Origin: Myxococcales bacterium
Lineage (GTDB): Bacteria; Myxococcota; Polyangia; Polyangiales; Polyangiaceae
NCBI GenBank assembly: GCA_003151595.1
Contig: PLXW01000172.1
Coordinates: 1 to 20,945 of the forward strand
Direction of reading: 5' to 3'
DNA length: 20,945 nt
Position 1 is the stretch's first letter, and each line of letters begins with the position of its first letter. Positions 8,287 through 15,076 of this stretch are shown piece after piece. The position numbers and the translations under genes are program-made. A model generated the notes under the pieces. It ran no database searches, was not told the origin of the DNA, and saw nothing but the letters and a program-made list of their open reading frames with translations.

Positions 8287-9383
8287 TGGATGCTCCCCGC
8301 GAAGACGACGAGAGCGCGCTCGATGTCCTCGTGTGTGTGACCCGCCGTTGTGGTGATGCGGAGGCGGGCGCTCCCCTCTGGCACGGTCGGTGGTCGAACA
8401 GCCTGGGCGTGAACTCCTCCCCGGCGAAGCTCGGACGCCGCCTGGAGCGCCCGACGCGAATCCCCGATGACGAGCGGCACGATCGGCCCCGCTCCAAGAG
8501 GGTGAAGGCCCATCGCCACCAAGCCGTCGCGCAGGAGCCGGACGTTTTCATGAAGCCGGGCACGCAAGGCCTCGTCGCCCTCAATCCTTCGGAGCGCGCG
8601 CAAGGCAGCGGTGGCCACGAGCGGGCTGATGCCTGTCGAGAATACGAACGAACGCGCTCGGTTCCACAGCCAGTCAGAGAGCGCCGTGCAGCCGGCGATA
8701 AAAGCGCCGGATGCTCCGAACGCCTTTCCCAGCGTGCCGACGCGCACGTCGGGCTCGATGCCCGCAGCCGAGGCGAGACCGCGTCCCCGGGGCCCGAAGA
8801 CGCCCAGCGCGTGGGCTTCATCCACGATCAACGCGGCATCGTAGCGATCGCAGAGTGAGCGCAGGCCGGGGAGATCGGGGCTGTCAGCGTCCATGCTGAA
8901 GTACGACTCGGTCACCACCCACGCCCGCCCCATTCTTGGCCGCTGGAGCGCGCGCTCGACTGCAGCCAGGTCGACGTGCGGGACGACTTCGACCTGGGCC
9001 CGGGCGAGTCGGCAGCCGTCGATGATCGAGGCGTGATTGAGGGCGTCGCTCACGACGAGATCGCCCCCGGAGACGAGCGCGCTGATCGTCCCCACGTTGG
9101 CGGCGTATCCGCTCGAAAAGAGCAGAGCCGAAGGGACGTCCAGCCAGGACGCCAACGCGTTCTCGAGCAGGAGATGCTCCGGTCGCTCGCCGACGATCAG
9201 GCGTGAGGCCCCGGCTCCGGTGTCGCCGCCTTCGCTCGCTGCCAGCCCGAGGTAGTCGTTCGAACAAAATGTCCGTGCGATGTTCCCCACCGGCGTCGCA
9301 CGAGACCGGAGGAGCCCGGCGCCGTCGAGCTCTTGAAGCTTTGACTCCAGGTGCTGGAGCGCCGGCGGCGTCGACTGTTTCAC
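8265..9383 (-). CDS. bioF: 8-amino-7-oxononanoate synthase
   Basis: BioF is a PLP enzyme of the alpha-oxoamine synthase family that condenses pimeloyl-ACP (or -CoA) with L-alanine in biotin synthesis. The 372-residue protein shows CSNDYLGLA (40-48), the ASRLIVGE substrate loop, LFSSGYAANVG, the histidine of LNHASIIDG, VDEAHALGVFG with Asp188 for the PLP ring, and the Schiff-base lysine Lys220 in GTLGKAFG. Length is typical. The start is GTG 9383 with GGAG at 9393-9396, 9 bases upstream and overlapping the zapA end; the start codon is the centre of a parS palindrome. It overlaps bioD by 22 bases. The related KBL or serine palmitoyltransferase is unlikely given the bioD neighbour. Confidence 0.95.
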   Translation of the reverse strand: MKQSTPPALQHLESKLQELDGAGLLRSRATPVGNIARTFCSNDYLGLAASEGGDTGAGASRLIVGERPEHLLLENALASWLDVPSALLFSSGYAANVGTISALVSGGDLVVSDALNHASIIDGCRLARAQVEVVPHVDLAAVERALQRPRMGRAWVVTESYFSMDADSPDLPGLRSLCDRYDAALIVDEAHALGVFGPRGRGLASAAGIEPDVRVGTLGKAFGASGAFIAGCTALSDWLWNRARSFVFSTGISPLVATAALRALRRIEGDEALRARLHENVRLLRDGLVAMGLHPLGAGPIVPLVIGDSRRALQAASELRRGGVHAQAVRPPTVPEGSARLRITTTAGHTHEDIERALVVFAGSIQWLRPSF

Positions 9384-9391
9384 GTGAAACT
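9376..9391. other. parS: parS site at the zapA/bioF junction
   Basis: TGTTTCACGTGAAACT matches the consensus parS at 15 of 16 positions, again with a perfect 14-base palindromic core (9377-9390). It bridges the zapA stop codon (9390-9392) and the bioF start codon (9381-9383 on the minus strand), so the GTG of CACGTG is used to start translation. In the mRNA the same palindrome could fold (stem GUUUC/GAAAC) around the start codon just after the ribosome site. Finding two sites close together is typical of ParB-loading clusters. Confidence 0.9.
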
Positions 9392-9704
9392 ACTCCGCCG
9401 GCGCGGACCCGCTCGTCTCGGCGCCTTCGAGGGCATTGTCGATTCGGACGAGCGCGCGGCGGAGAACGTCGCGGGTGCGGCTCTCGAGAGACTCGCGACG
9501 GGCGCGCTCTTCCTCGAGCTCGTGGGCGAGCGCCATGGCGGCAAGGAGCATCGCGTTCGGTGCGGCCGGTCGCCCGCGCGGCGTGACCTCGGTCACCTTC
9601 TCGTCGACCTTCGAGGCTAGGCGCTGAAGATCGAGTTCCGCCGAGCTGCTCACGACCTTGAAACTCTGGCCCGCGATGTTGAGCTGTACGGTTCGGCGAT
9701 CCAT
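9390..9704 (-). CDS. zapA: Cell division protein ZapA
   Basis: ZapA binds FtsZ and bundles its filaments in the early Z-ring. The 104-residue protein opens with the family pattern RRTVQLNIAGQSFKVVSS, followed by a helix with LASKVDEKVTEV, then AMLLAAMALAHELEEE and a long charged C-terminal coiled coil, the usual order of small beta-sheet globular head and dimerising helix. The start is taken as ATG 9704 (MDRRTVQ), which matches family N termini; GTG 9722 would add six residues. It ends 6 bases before the bioF start, whose ribosome site and a parS site overlap its 3' end. In many proteobacteria zapA is followed by 6S RNA; here bioF follows directly, leaving no room for it. Confidence 0.88.
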   Translation of the reverse strand: MDRRTVQLNIAGQSFKVVSSSAELDLQRLASKVDEKVTEVTPRGRPAAPNAMLLAAMALAHELEEERARRESLESRTRDVLRRALVRIDNALEGAETSGSAPAE

Positions 9705-9736
9705 CGCGCCCAAGAATAACACGCGCTCGCCAAAGC

Positions 9737-10309
9737 TCAGCGCGCGATTGCTTGATACGCGAGCAGGAACGGGTACCCGAACAGACTCAGGTCGATGGCG
9801 ACGCCACCGATGACGTCTTCTTCACGTGTGCTCCCCAGCGCGTAGCGCGCCTCGACGAACAAGCCGAAGGCGAGATCGTAGTGCCCGTTGAAGTTGTAGC
9901 CGCGTGATCCCCAGAGGATCTCACCCAGCACCCCCTGGCGCGCACCGGCCTCGTTGAGTCGATCGTAGCCCCCGGCCACGAACGTGAACGGGAAGTCCAC
10001 CGACGGAGCGGGGACCAGCCAATCGACGCCGGCCTCGAACGAGACGCTCCGAAAGGCTTCGCTTCCAACTCCGATGAACGGGCCCACCCCCATCGCGCGA
10101 TCGCTGTCGCGCAGGAACAGGACGTCGGCACGCGCGCCGAGGTGGTACGCGGCGACCGGGCCGTCGCCAAGAGACACCCGTCCCACGCCGGTCGTGAGCA
10201 GCGCGCTCGCCTGGGGATCTGCCCAGGCCTCCTTCGCGATTCCGAGCAGGGCGAGAGACGCGAGACTGCTCAGTCTACGCCGGAGCACTTGGGCGAAAGT
10301 TCGAAGCAC
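9737..10309 (-). CDS. Predicted exported outer-membrane barrel-like protein
   Basis: I do not recognise the family. The 190-residue protein starts with basic residues (RRRL) and a hydrophobic core (SSLASLALLGIA) ending in AWA, so cleavage before DPQASA is likely. The mature part is rich in Gly and aromatic residues with many alternating hydrophobic stretches (VGRVSLGDG, YHLGARADVLF, LAFGLFVEARYALG). This suggests amphipathic strands of a small beta-barrel; there are no cysteines. The start is uncertain: GTG 10309 overlaps the upstream lipoprotein gene by 40 bases, and GTG 10288 would overlap by 19. Neither has a clear ribosome site, so expression may depend on coupling to the lipoprotein gene. 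Confidence 0.65.
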   Translation of the reverse strand: MLRTFAQVLRRRLSSLASLALLGIAKEAWADPQASALLTTGVGRVSLGDGPVAAYHLGARADVLFLRDSDRAMGVGPFIGVGSEAFRSVSFEAGVDWLVPAPSVDFPFTFVAGGYDRLNEAGARQGVLGEILWGSRGYNFNGHYDLAFGLFVEARYALGSTREEDVIGGVAIDLSLFGYPFLLAYQAIAR

Positions 10310-11040
10310 TTCTGGCAGTCAACGAGCTGGTCTTGCCCCATGACGCACGCCGCGAGGTCAGTCGTCGTCGGCGTCGCTCCCGAGCAGTACGGGCTCACGG
10401 GAGTCGGATTCGCCGTCGTCGCCTTGACTTTCGCACCCGGCGGGAACGAGACGAGGCATCCGAAGCACACGTCGACAGGAAAGAGGAACTCGTTGCTCTC
10501 GATGTATTCGCCGCCGAGGGTGGTCCCGTAGAACTTCACGTAGACCTCGGCCAGCTTCGAGGCCACCGTCCCCTGCGGGGTGAAGTGCGCGATGGCCTTG
10601 GCGTCCATCACCGCCGCACCAAGCGCGGTGTACGCCGGCGCCCCGCCGCTCGACGGTTCGACCGTCCCCGCAGCGAGCACGTTCGCGTTCATCCATTCCG
10701 AGTTGTCGACGGGATCAACGACCCGAACGTCGACACCCTGGAGCGTCAATCGCGCCGACTCGACCTGAGGCGTCGTCGGGTTGGACTGCGCGAGAAGCGC
10801 GCTGCCGACGAGGAAGAACGGCGAGTAAGAGTTCGTCAGCGCGGCATCGACGGTACCGCGCGAGATCCCAGGAGCCGACGGCGCAGCCGTATACAAGCAA
10901 ACCCCGCCGGCCGGCGTTGGCGGAGCAAGAACGCCAGACACGAACAGGGAGCCGTCGTTGTGCGCGCAGGCAGGAATGGCACTCCCCGCCGCCAGCGCGA
11001 GAATCGCGGTCGACAAAGCATGCCCCCAAAAGCGGTTCAT
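10270..11040 (-). CDS. Cysteine-rich lipoprotein of unknown function
   Basis: A 256-residue predicted lipoprotein of no family I recognise. The signal peptide (NRFWGHALSTAILALAAGS) is followed by a lipobox-like IPAC with Cys25 as the lipidation site. The mature protein has eight further cysteines, six of them in the last 65 residues, including two CxxC pairs (192-195 and 242-245), so disulfides outside the cytoplasm are likely. The middle part looks beta-rich. The start is ATG 11040, chosen because GAGGAGG lies 5 bases upstream and the signal peptide begins there; a longer upstream reading without a signal is rejected. It overlaps the next gene by up to 40 bases. A candidate promoter and an inverted repeat lie upstream. 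Confidence 0.78.
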   Translation of the reverse strand: MNRFWGHALSTAILALAAGSAIPACAHNDGSLFVSGVLAPPTPAGGVCLYTAAPSAPGISRGTVDAALTNSYSPFFLVGSALLAQSNPTTPQVESARLTLQGVDVRVVDPVDNSEWMNANVLAAGTVEPSSGGAPAYTALGAAVMDAKAIAHFTPQGTVASKLAEVYVKFYGTTLGGEYIESNEFLFPVDVCFGCLVSFPPGAKVKATTANPTPVSPYCSGATPTTTDLAACVMGQDQLVDCQKCFELSPKCSGVD

Positions 11041-11153
11041 CGTGTCCTCCTCGGGACGCGCCGGCCCAAACGGGCCTTCAGCGCTCAGAGGAAGCGTACC
11101 TATGCCGAAGAAGACCGCCAAAAATTGCGTGAACCACTAGGTCGCAGGCCAGC
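11041..11153 (-). promoter_or_regulatory. Candidate promoter and inverted repeat before the lipoprotein gene
   Basis: On the minus strand, TTGGCG (11121-11116) and TACGCT (11098-11093) are separated by exactly 17 bases, giving a fair sigma70-like pair in the only AT-richer stretch of this gap. Downstream of it, GGCCC (11063-11067) and GGGCC (11072-11076) form an inverted repeat with a 4-base centre in the presumed leader, which could be an operator or a short hairpin. The ribosome site GAGGAGG follows. If real, this promoter would let the lipoprotein-barrel-zapA-bioFD run be transcribed apart from the aro genes. Confidence 0.4.
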
Positions 11154-12740
11154 TCATCCAAACGCGCCCAAGATCGCCTCGCGCAGCGAATCTAGGCTGA
11201 TTCGTTCGATTCGGGCCACGCCCGGGCTCACGACGACAGGAAGGCGAATGCGAGTCATCACTCGCTTTTTGTCCGCGGCGACGAACGACCACGAGGCGGC
11301 GATTTCGGAGCGCGACGGGGCCGAGGGGAGGCCGAGGCGCGAAAAGAGCTCTCGCGCGCGATCGACGAGCGTCGCGGGGGTGAGTCCGAGACGGGAGGTC
11401 GCCGCGAGCTCGGCGATCGTGCCGAGGGCGACGGCCTCGCCATGCAGGTGCGTGCGGTAGTTCCCGTGGGCTTCGAGCGCGTGGCCGACTGTGTGACCGA
11501 GGTTGAGGAGCGCGCGGAGCCCTTGCTCGCGCTCGTCGTCGCGAACGACCCGGACCTTCGCTTCGATCGCCCGCCGCACGATCGGCGCGAGCGCGCGGGC
11601 GTCGCCTTTCGCAAGCGAGGCGGCTTCGGCTTCGAGCGCGTCGAGGAGCGCGGCGTCCGAGGTGAGCGCGATCTTCACAATCTCAGCGAGGCCCGAGGTG
11701 CGCTCGCGCGTCGATAGCGTCGTGAGGTGCGCAAGATCGACGACCACGCCGCACGGTTGGTGAAACGCGCCGAGGAGGTTCTTGCCCGTCGGGTGGTCGA
11801 AGCCGGTCTTTCCGCCGACCGAGGCGTCGACCATCGCGAGCAGCGTGGTGGGGACGATGAGCGAGCGGACGCCGCGAAGGAGAGCCGACGCCGCGAATCC
11901 TGCGAGATCGCCGACGACACCGCCTCCGTAGGCCACGACGAGCGCGTCGCGATCGATCCCTGCGCCGAGCGCGGCATCCCAGATCGTCGCGACCGACGCG
12001 AGCGTCTTCTGCGATTCGCCTGCGGCGAGCGTGACGATCGAATGGGGGAGCGCGAGCGGCGCGAGAGATGAGACGAGGTGCGCGTGGCGATCGCGCTGAA
12101 CGTGGGCGTCGGTCACGACGAGGAGGGACGACGGCGCGGCGTGCGCGATGGCGTCGGTGAGCGCGGACGGGGAGTCGTGGACGACGTCGACGACGTACGT
12201 GCGCGAGCCGAGGGGAACGACGATGGGCGCGCGCGCCGATACCGCCAGGATGGCGTCGACGAGCGCGTCAGGATCGAGCGCGTCGGTCGCAAGCGTAGCG
12301 TGGCACTCGGCGTATGCCTCCGCGCGCGCATCGAGAAGCTCGCGGGCGCGCGCCAGCGGCTCTCCTCCGAGCGCGAGGTTCGGGCGATCCGCGACCTTCG
12401 CGCCGACGCGAGCCACGATCGTCTCCGGCGATGCGGCGAGCGTGATCACCAGCGCGCGATCGAGCGCGACGTGACGCGTGCGGCGCGTGGTGACCGTGCC
12501 GCCCCCGAACGCGAGCACTCGCGGCGAAGCGTCGGCGAGGAGCCTGTCGACGAGCGCCGCTTCACGCACACGGAACGCGGCCTCACCTTCTTCGCGCCAC
12601 AGATCGGGGACCCGCTTGCCGCTCTCGCGCTCGATCTCTTCGTCGGTGTCGACGAACGAGACACCAAGACGCGCGGCGAGCTTGCGGCCCACGGTGGTCT
12701 TTCCGGTGGCCATGAAGCCGCTGAGCACGATGGGGCGCAT
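11154..12740 (-). CDS. aroKB: Fused shikimate kinase / 3-dehydroquinate synthase
   Basis: One 528-residue chain carries two shikimate-pathway enzymes. Residues 1-165 are shikimate kinase: P-loop GFMATGKTTVG (8-18), shikimate-binding DTD (31-33), GGG (79-81) and the ADRPNLA lid. Residues from about 172 are 3-dehydroquinate synthase: NAD-binding AAGESQKTL and AYGGGVVGDLAGF, VPTTLLAMVDASVGGKTG, and the zinc ligands Glu of GLAEIVK, His of NLGHTVGHALE and His of HLHGEAVALG. Both active sites look complete. No stop or frame change separates them, so the fusion is genuine. ATG 12740 follows the aroC stop by one base and is preceded by GAGGAG inside aroC. Separate aroK and aroB genes are the usual arrangement; fusions are known in some other lineages. 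Confidence 0.95.
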   Translation of the reverse strand: MRPIVLSGFMATGKTTVGRKLAARLGVSFVDTDEEIERESGKRVPDLWREEGEAAFRVREAALVDRLLADASPRVLAFGGGTVTTRRTRHVALDRALVITLAASPETIVARVGAKVADRPNLALGGEPLARARELLDARAEAYAECHATLATDALDPDALVDAILAVSARAPIVVPLGSRTYVVDVVHDSPSALTDAIAHAAPSSLLVVTDAHVQRDRHAHLVSSLAPLALPHSIVTLAAGESQKTLASVATIWDAALGAGIDRDALVVAYGGGVVGDLAGFAASALLRGVRSLIVPTTLLAMVDASVGGKTGFDHPTGKNLLGAFHQPCGVVVDLAHLTTLSTRERTSGLAEIVKIALTSDAALLDALEAEAASLAKGDARALAPIVRRAIEAKVRVVRDDEREQGLRALLNLGHTVGHALEAHGNYRTHLHGEAVALGTIAELAATSRLGLTPATLVDRARELFSRLGLPSAPSRSEIAASWSFVAADKKRVMTRIRLPVVVSPGVARIERISLDSLREAILGAFG

Positions 12741-12741
12741 G

Positions 12742-13908
12742 TCAGTACTCCTCGAGCTGCGTGCGGTAGGCGCGGACGGCGCGGGTGAGCTCGGTCATCG
12801 AGTCGCCGCCGAACTTTTCGAGAACTGCGTCGCAGAGGACGATCGCGACCATCGCTTCTCCGACGACCGACGCGGCAGCGACGGCGCACACGTCGCTCCG
12901 CTCGAACGCCGCCTCGAACGCCTCTTTCGTGCGGACGTCGACGCTCGCCAGCGCCTTGCGGAGCGTCGCGATGGGCTTCATCGCCGCGCGGCACACCACC
13001 GGTGCGCCGTTCGAAATACCGCCTTCGAGCCCGCCGGCGTGGTTGCTGGGGCGCACGAAGGTGCGGCGTGCGGCGTCGTAGTGAATGGGGTCGTGAACGT
13101 GCGATCCCGAGAGTCCCGCGGCGGCCCAGCCGTCGCCGACCTCGACCCCCTTGATCGCTTGAATGCTAATGAGCCCCTGCGCGAGGCGGCCGTCGAGCTT
13201 GCGATCCCACTGAACGTGGCTCCCCAGGCCGGCGGGGACTCCCAGGGCCACGACCTCGAAGACTCCTCCCAGCGTGTCGCCGGCGTGCGACGTCGAGCGG
13301 ATCGCGTCCTTCATGCGTGCTTCGGCGTCGGCGTCGGCGCAGGCGAGGTCCGACGCGCGCGCGCGATCGCGAAGCGCTTCGTACGAGTCGGCGGTGGCGG
13401 CGACGTGCACCTCTCCGATCGAGAGGACGTGCGCGAAGATCTCGATCCCGATCGCGCCCAACAGCTTCCGCGCGACCGCGCCGACCGCGGTGCGCGCCGC
13501 GGTCTCGCGTGCGCTCGCGCGCTCGAGGATGTCGCGAAGATCGTGGCGGTCGTACTTGAGGCCGCCGGCGAGGTCGGCGTGGCCGGGGCGCGGGCGCGTG
13601 AGCGGCTCGGGGGTCGTCGTGAACGGCGCCGCGCCCATGCGATCGAGCCAGTTGTCGTGATCGCGATTCGCGATCGAGAGCGCGATGGGAGAGCCGAGCG
13701 TCTCGCCGCCGCGAACGCCGCTGGTGATCTCGACGCGGTCGGTCTCGATCTTCATGCGACCGCCGCGGCCGTACCCTTTCTGTCGGCGCGCGAGATCGCG
13801 ATCTACGTCATCGGCGAGAAGCGGCAGGCCCGCGGGCACCGCCTCCACGATCGCGGTGAGGCGCGGGCCGTGCGATTCGCCCGCAGTGATCCAGCGAAGG
13901 CGCGACAT
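12742..13908 (-). CDS. aroC: Chorismate synthase
   Basis: AroC converts 5-enolpyruvylshikimate-3-phosphate to chorismate with reduced FMN, the last step of the shikimate pathway. The 388-residue protein begins [15 protein letters not shown], as the family does. It has [12 protein letters not shown], the GSPIAL segment, [13 protein letters not shown], the [19 protein letters not shown] signature, and the C-terminal [18 protein letters not shown] region. The start is ATG 13908; the frame stays open far upstream but that part does not resemble any protein. It leads a two-gene cluster with aroKB, with a single base between them. Its start lies 23 bases from the divergent DUF167 gene, so its promoter must reach into that gene. 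Confidence 0.96.
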   Translation of the reverse strand: MSRLRWITAGESHGPRLTAIVEAVPAGLPLLADDVDRDLARRQKGYGRGGRMKIETDRVEITSGVRGGETLGSPIALSIANRDHDNWLDRMGAAPFTTTPEPLTRPRPGHADLAGGLKYDRHDLRDILERASARETAARTAVGAVARKLLGAIGIEIFAHVLSIGEVHVAATADSYEALRDRARASDLACADADAEARMKDAIRSTSHAGDTLGGVFEVVALGVPAGLGSHVQWDRKLDGRLAQGLISIQAIKGVEVGDGWAAAGLSGSHVHDPIHYDAARRTFVRPSNHAGGLEGGISNGAPVVCRAAMKPIATLRKALASVDVRTKEAFEAAFERSDVCAVAAASVVGEAMVAIVLCDAVLEKFGGDSMTELTRAVRAYRTQLEEY

Positions 13909-13931
13909 GGGGTAAGGACCGTACCACCACG

Positions 13932-14249
13932 ATGAACGACCTGTCCGCGCTCGAAATCGTCGTGAAAGAAGGTGAGGCGCGTTTCGAGGTGCACGCCAAA
14001 CCGCGGGCGAAGAAGAGCGCGATCGTGGGCGTGCGCGAGGGGGCGCTCGACGTGGCCATCGCAGCGCCACCGGTCGATGGCGCGGCGAACGCCGAGCTCG
14101 TGAAGTTGCTCTCGCGTGCGCTCGAGGTGAAGCGAGCGGACGTGACGATCGTGCGAGGCGAGGGGGCGCGCGCGAAGCTCGTGGCCGTTCGGGGGATCGA
14201 CGCGAGCGACCTGCGCGCGCGGCTCGAGGCGAAAATCGCAGATCGTTGA
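13932..14249 (+). CDS. DUF167 (YggU-family) protein
   Basis: A 105-residue cytosolic protein of the small DUF167/YggU family, which has no settled biochemical role. The family pattern is clear: a first strand [18 protein letters not shown], then [23 protein letters not shown], then [16 protein letters not shown]. Length is typical. ATG 13932 is chosen as the first Met; AAGG at 13914-13917 is rather far upstream, so initiation may be weak. It is divergent from aroC by 23 bases and 23 bases upstream of dapF, with which it probably shares a transcript. Confidence 0.88.
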   Translation: MNDLSALEIVVKEGEARFEVHAKPRAKKSAIVGVREGALDVAIAAPPVDGAANAELVKLLSRALEVKRADVTIVRGEGARAKLVAVRGIDASDLRARLEAKIADR

Positions 14250-14272
14250 GGCATGCTATTTTCGGGCGACGC

Positions 14273-15076
14273 ATGACGCTCGTCGCTTTCGAGAAGTACG
14301 AAGGGCTCGGCAACGACTTCATCGTCGTCGATATGGCGAACGATGCGGACGTGACCGATCTCGACGCGCGCGGGTGGTGTGATCGACGGCGCGGCGTGGG
14401 GGGCGACGGCGTGCTGGTGATCCTGCCAGCGCGCGAGAGCGGCGCCGACGCGCGCATGCGCGTCCTCAACGCCGACGGATCGATCGCCGAGATGTGCGGC
14501 AATGGTCTTCGTTGCGCGGCGCTGCATCTGGCAAGAGCGCGCGGTCTCCAGGAAGGAACCCTCGCGATCGAGACCGATGCCGGCGTGCGCGCGTGCGTCT
14601 TCGAGCGCGGCGGCGATGAGGCCGTGGTCGTCGCCGACATGGGGATCGTGCGCGTGACCGGGGAGATCGATGTCGCGATCGACGGCGTCCGCGTCGCGCT
14701 GACGTGCGCCGATGCCGGCAACCCGCACGCAGTGACGTTCCGGGAGATGACTCGCGCCGAGTTCGAGATGCTCGGACCTCGACTGAGCGCGGCGCCGGAG
14801 TTCCCGGGCGGAGTGAACGTGGAGGTCGCGCAGGTCATCGACGACGTCATCGACGTGCGCGTCTGGGAGCGAGGCGCGGGGGCGACCCTCGCGTGCGGGA
14901 CCGGCGCGTGCGCGGTGGTCGCCGTGGCGTGCGCCAAGGGGATGGTCGATAGGGACGCCGTGCGCGTTCGGCTCCCCGGCGGCGAGCTGCTCGTGCGCCA
15001 CGATCGCGCGAGCGGAAGGACCACGATGCGAGGGGGAGCGCGCCGCGTCTTCTCCGGCACGGTCGAGTGCGAATGA
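14273..15076 (+). CDS. dapF: Diaminopimelate epimerase
   Basis: DapF interconverts LL- and meso-diaminopimelate for lysine and peptidoglycan synthesis, without cofactor, using two cysteines. The 267-residue protein has [15 protein letters not shown] at the start, the first catalytic cysteine Cys75 in [16 protein letters not shown] at about 149-154, and the second, Cys208, in ACGTGACA. Length is normal. ATG 14273 matches family N termini; an upstream in-frame TTG at 14246 would add nine residues and overlap the DUF167 stop. There is no strong ribosome site near the ATG. Its stop overlaps the ATG of the following signalling gene (ATGA at 15073-15076), so a housekeeping enzyme is translationally coupled to a sensory protein. 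Confidence 0.96.
   Translation: MTLVAFEKYEGLGNDFIVVDMANDADVTDLDARGWCDRRRGVGGDGVLVILPARESGADARMRVLNADGSIAEMCGNGLRCAALHLARARGLQEGTLAIETDAGVRACVFERGGDEAVVVADMGIVRVTGEIDVAIDGVRVALTCADAGNPHAVTFREMTRAEFEMLGPRLSAAPEFPGGVNVEVAQVIDDVIDVRVWERGAGATLACGTGACAVVAVACAKGMVDRDAVRVRLPGGELLVRHDRASGRTTMRGGARRVFSGTVECE

Noticed and set aside
12478..13935. Long plus-strand open frame across aroKB and aroC
   Set aside because: Antisense shadow of two unmistakable enzymes; no recognisable protein.
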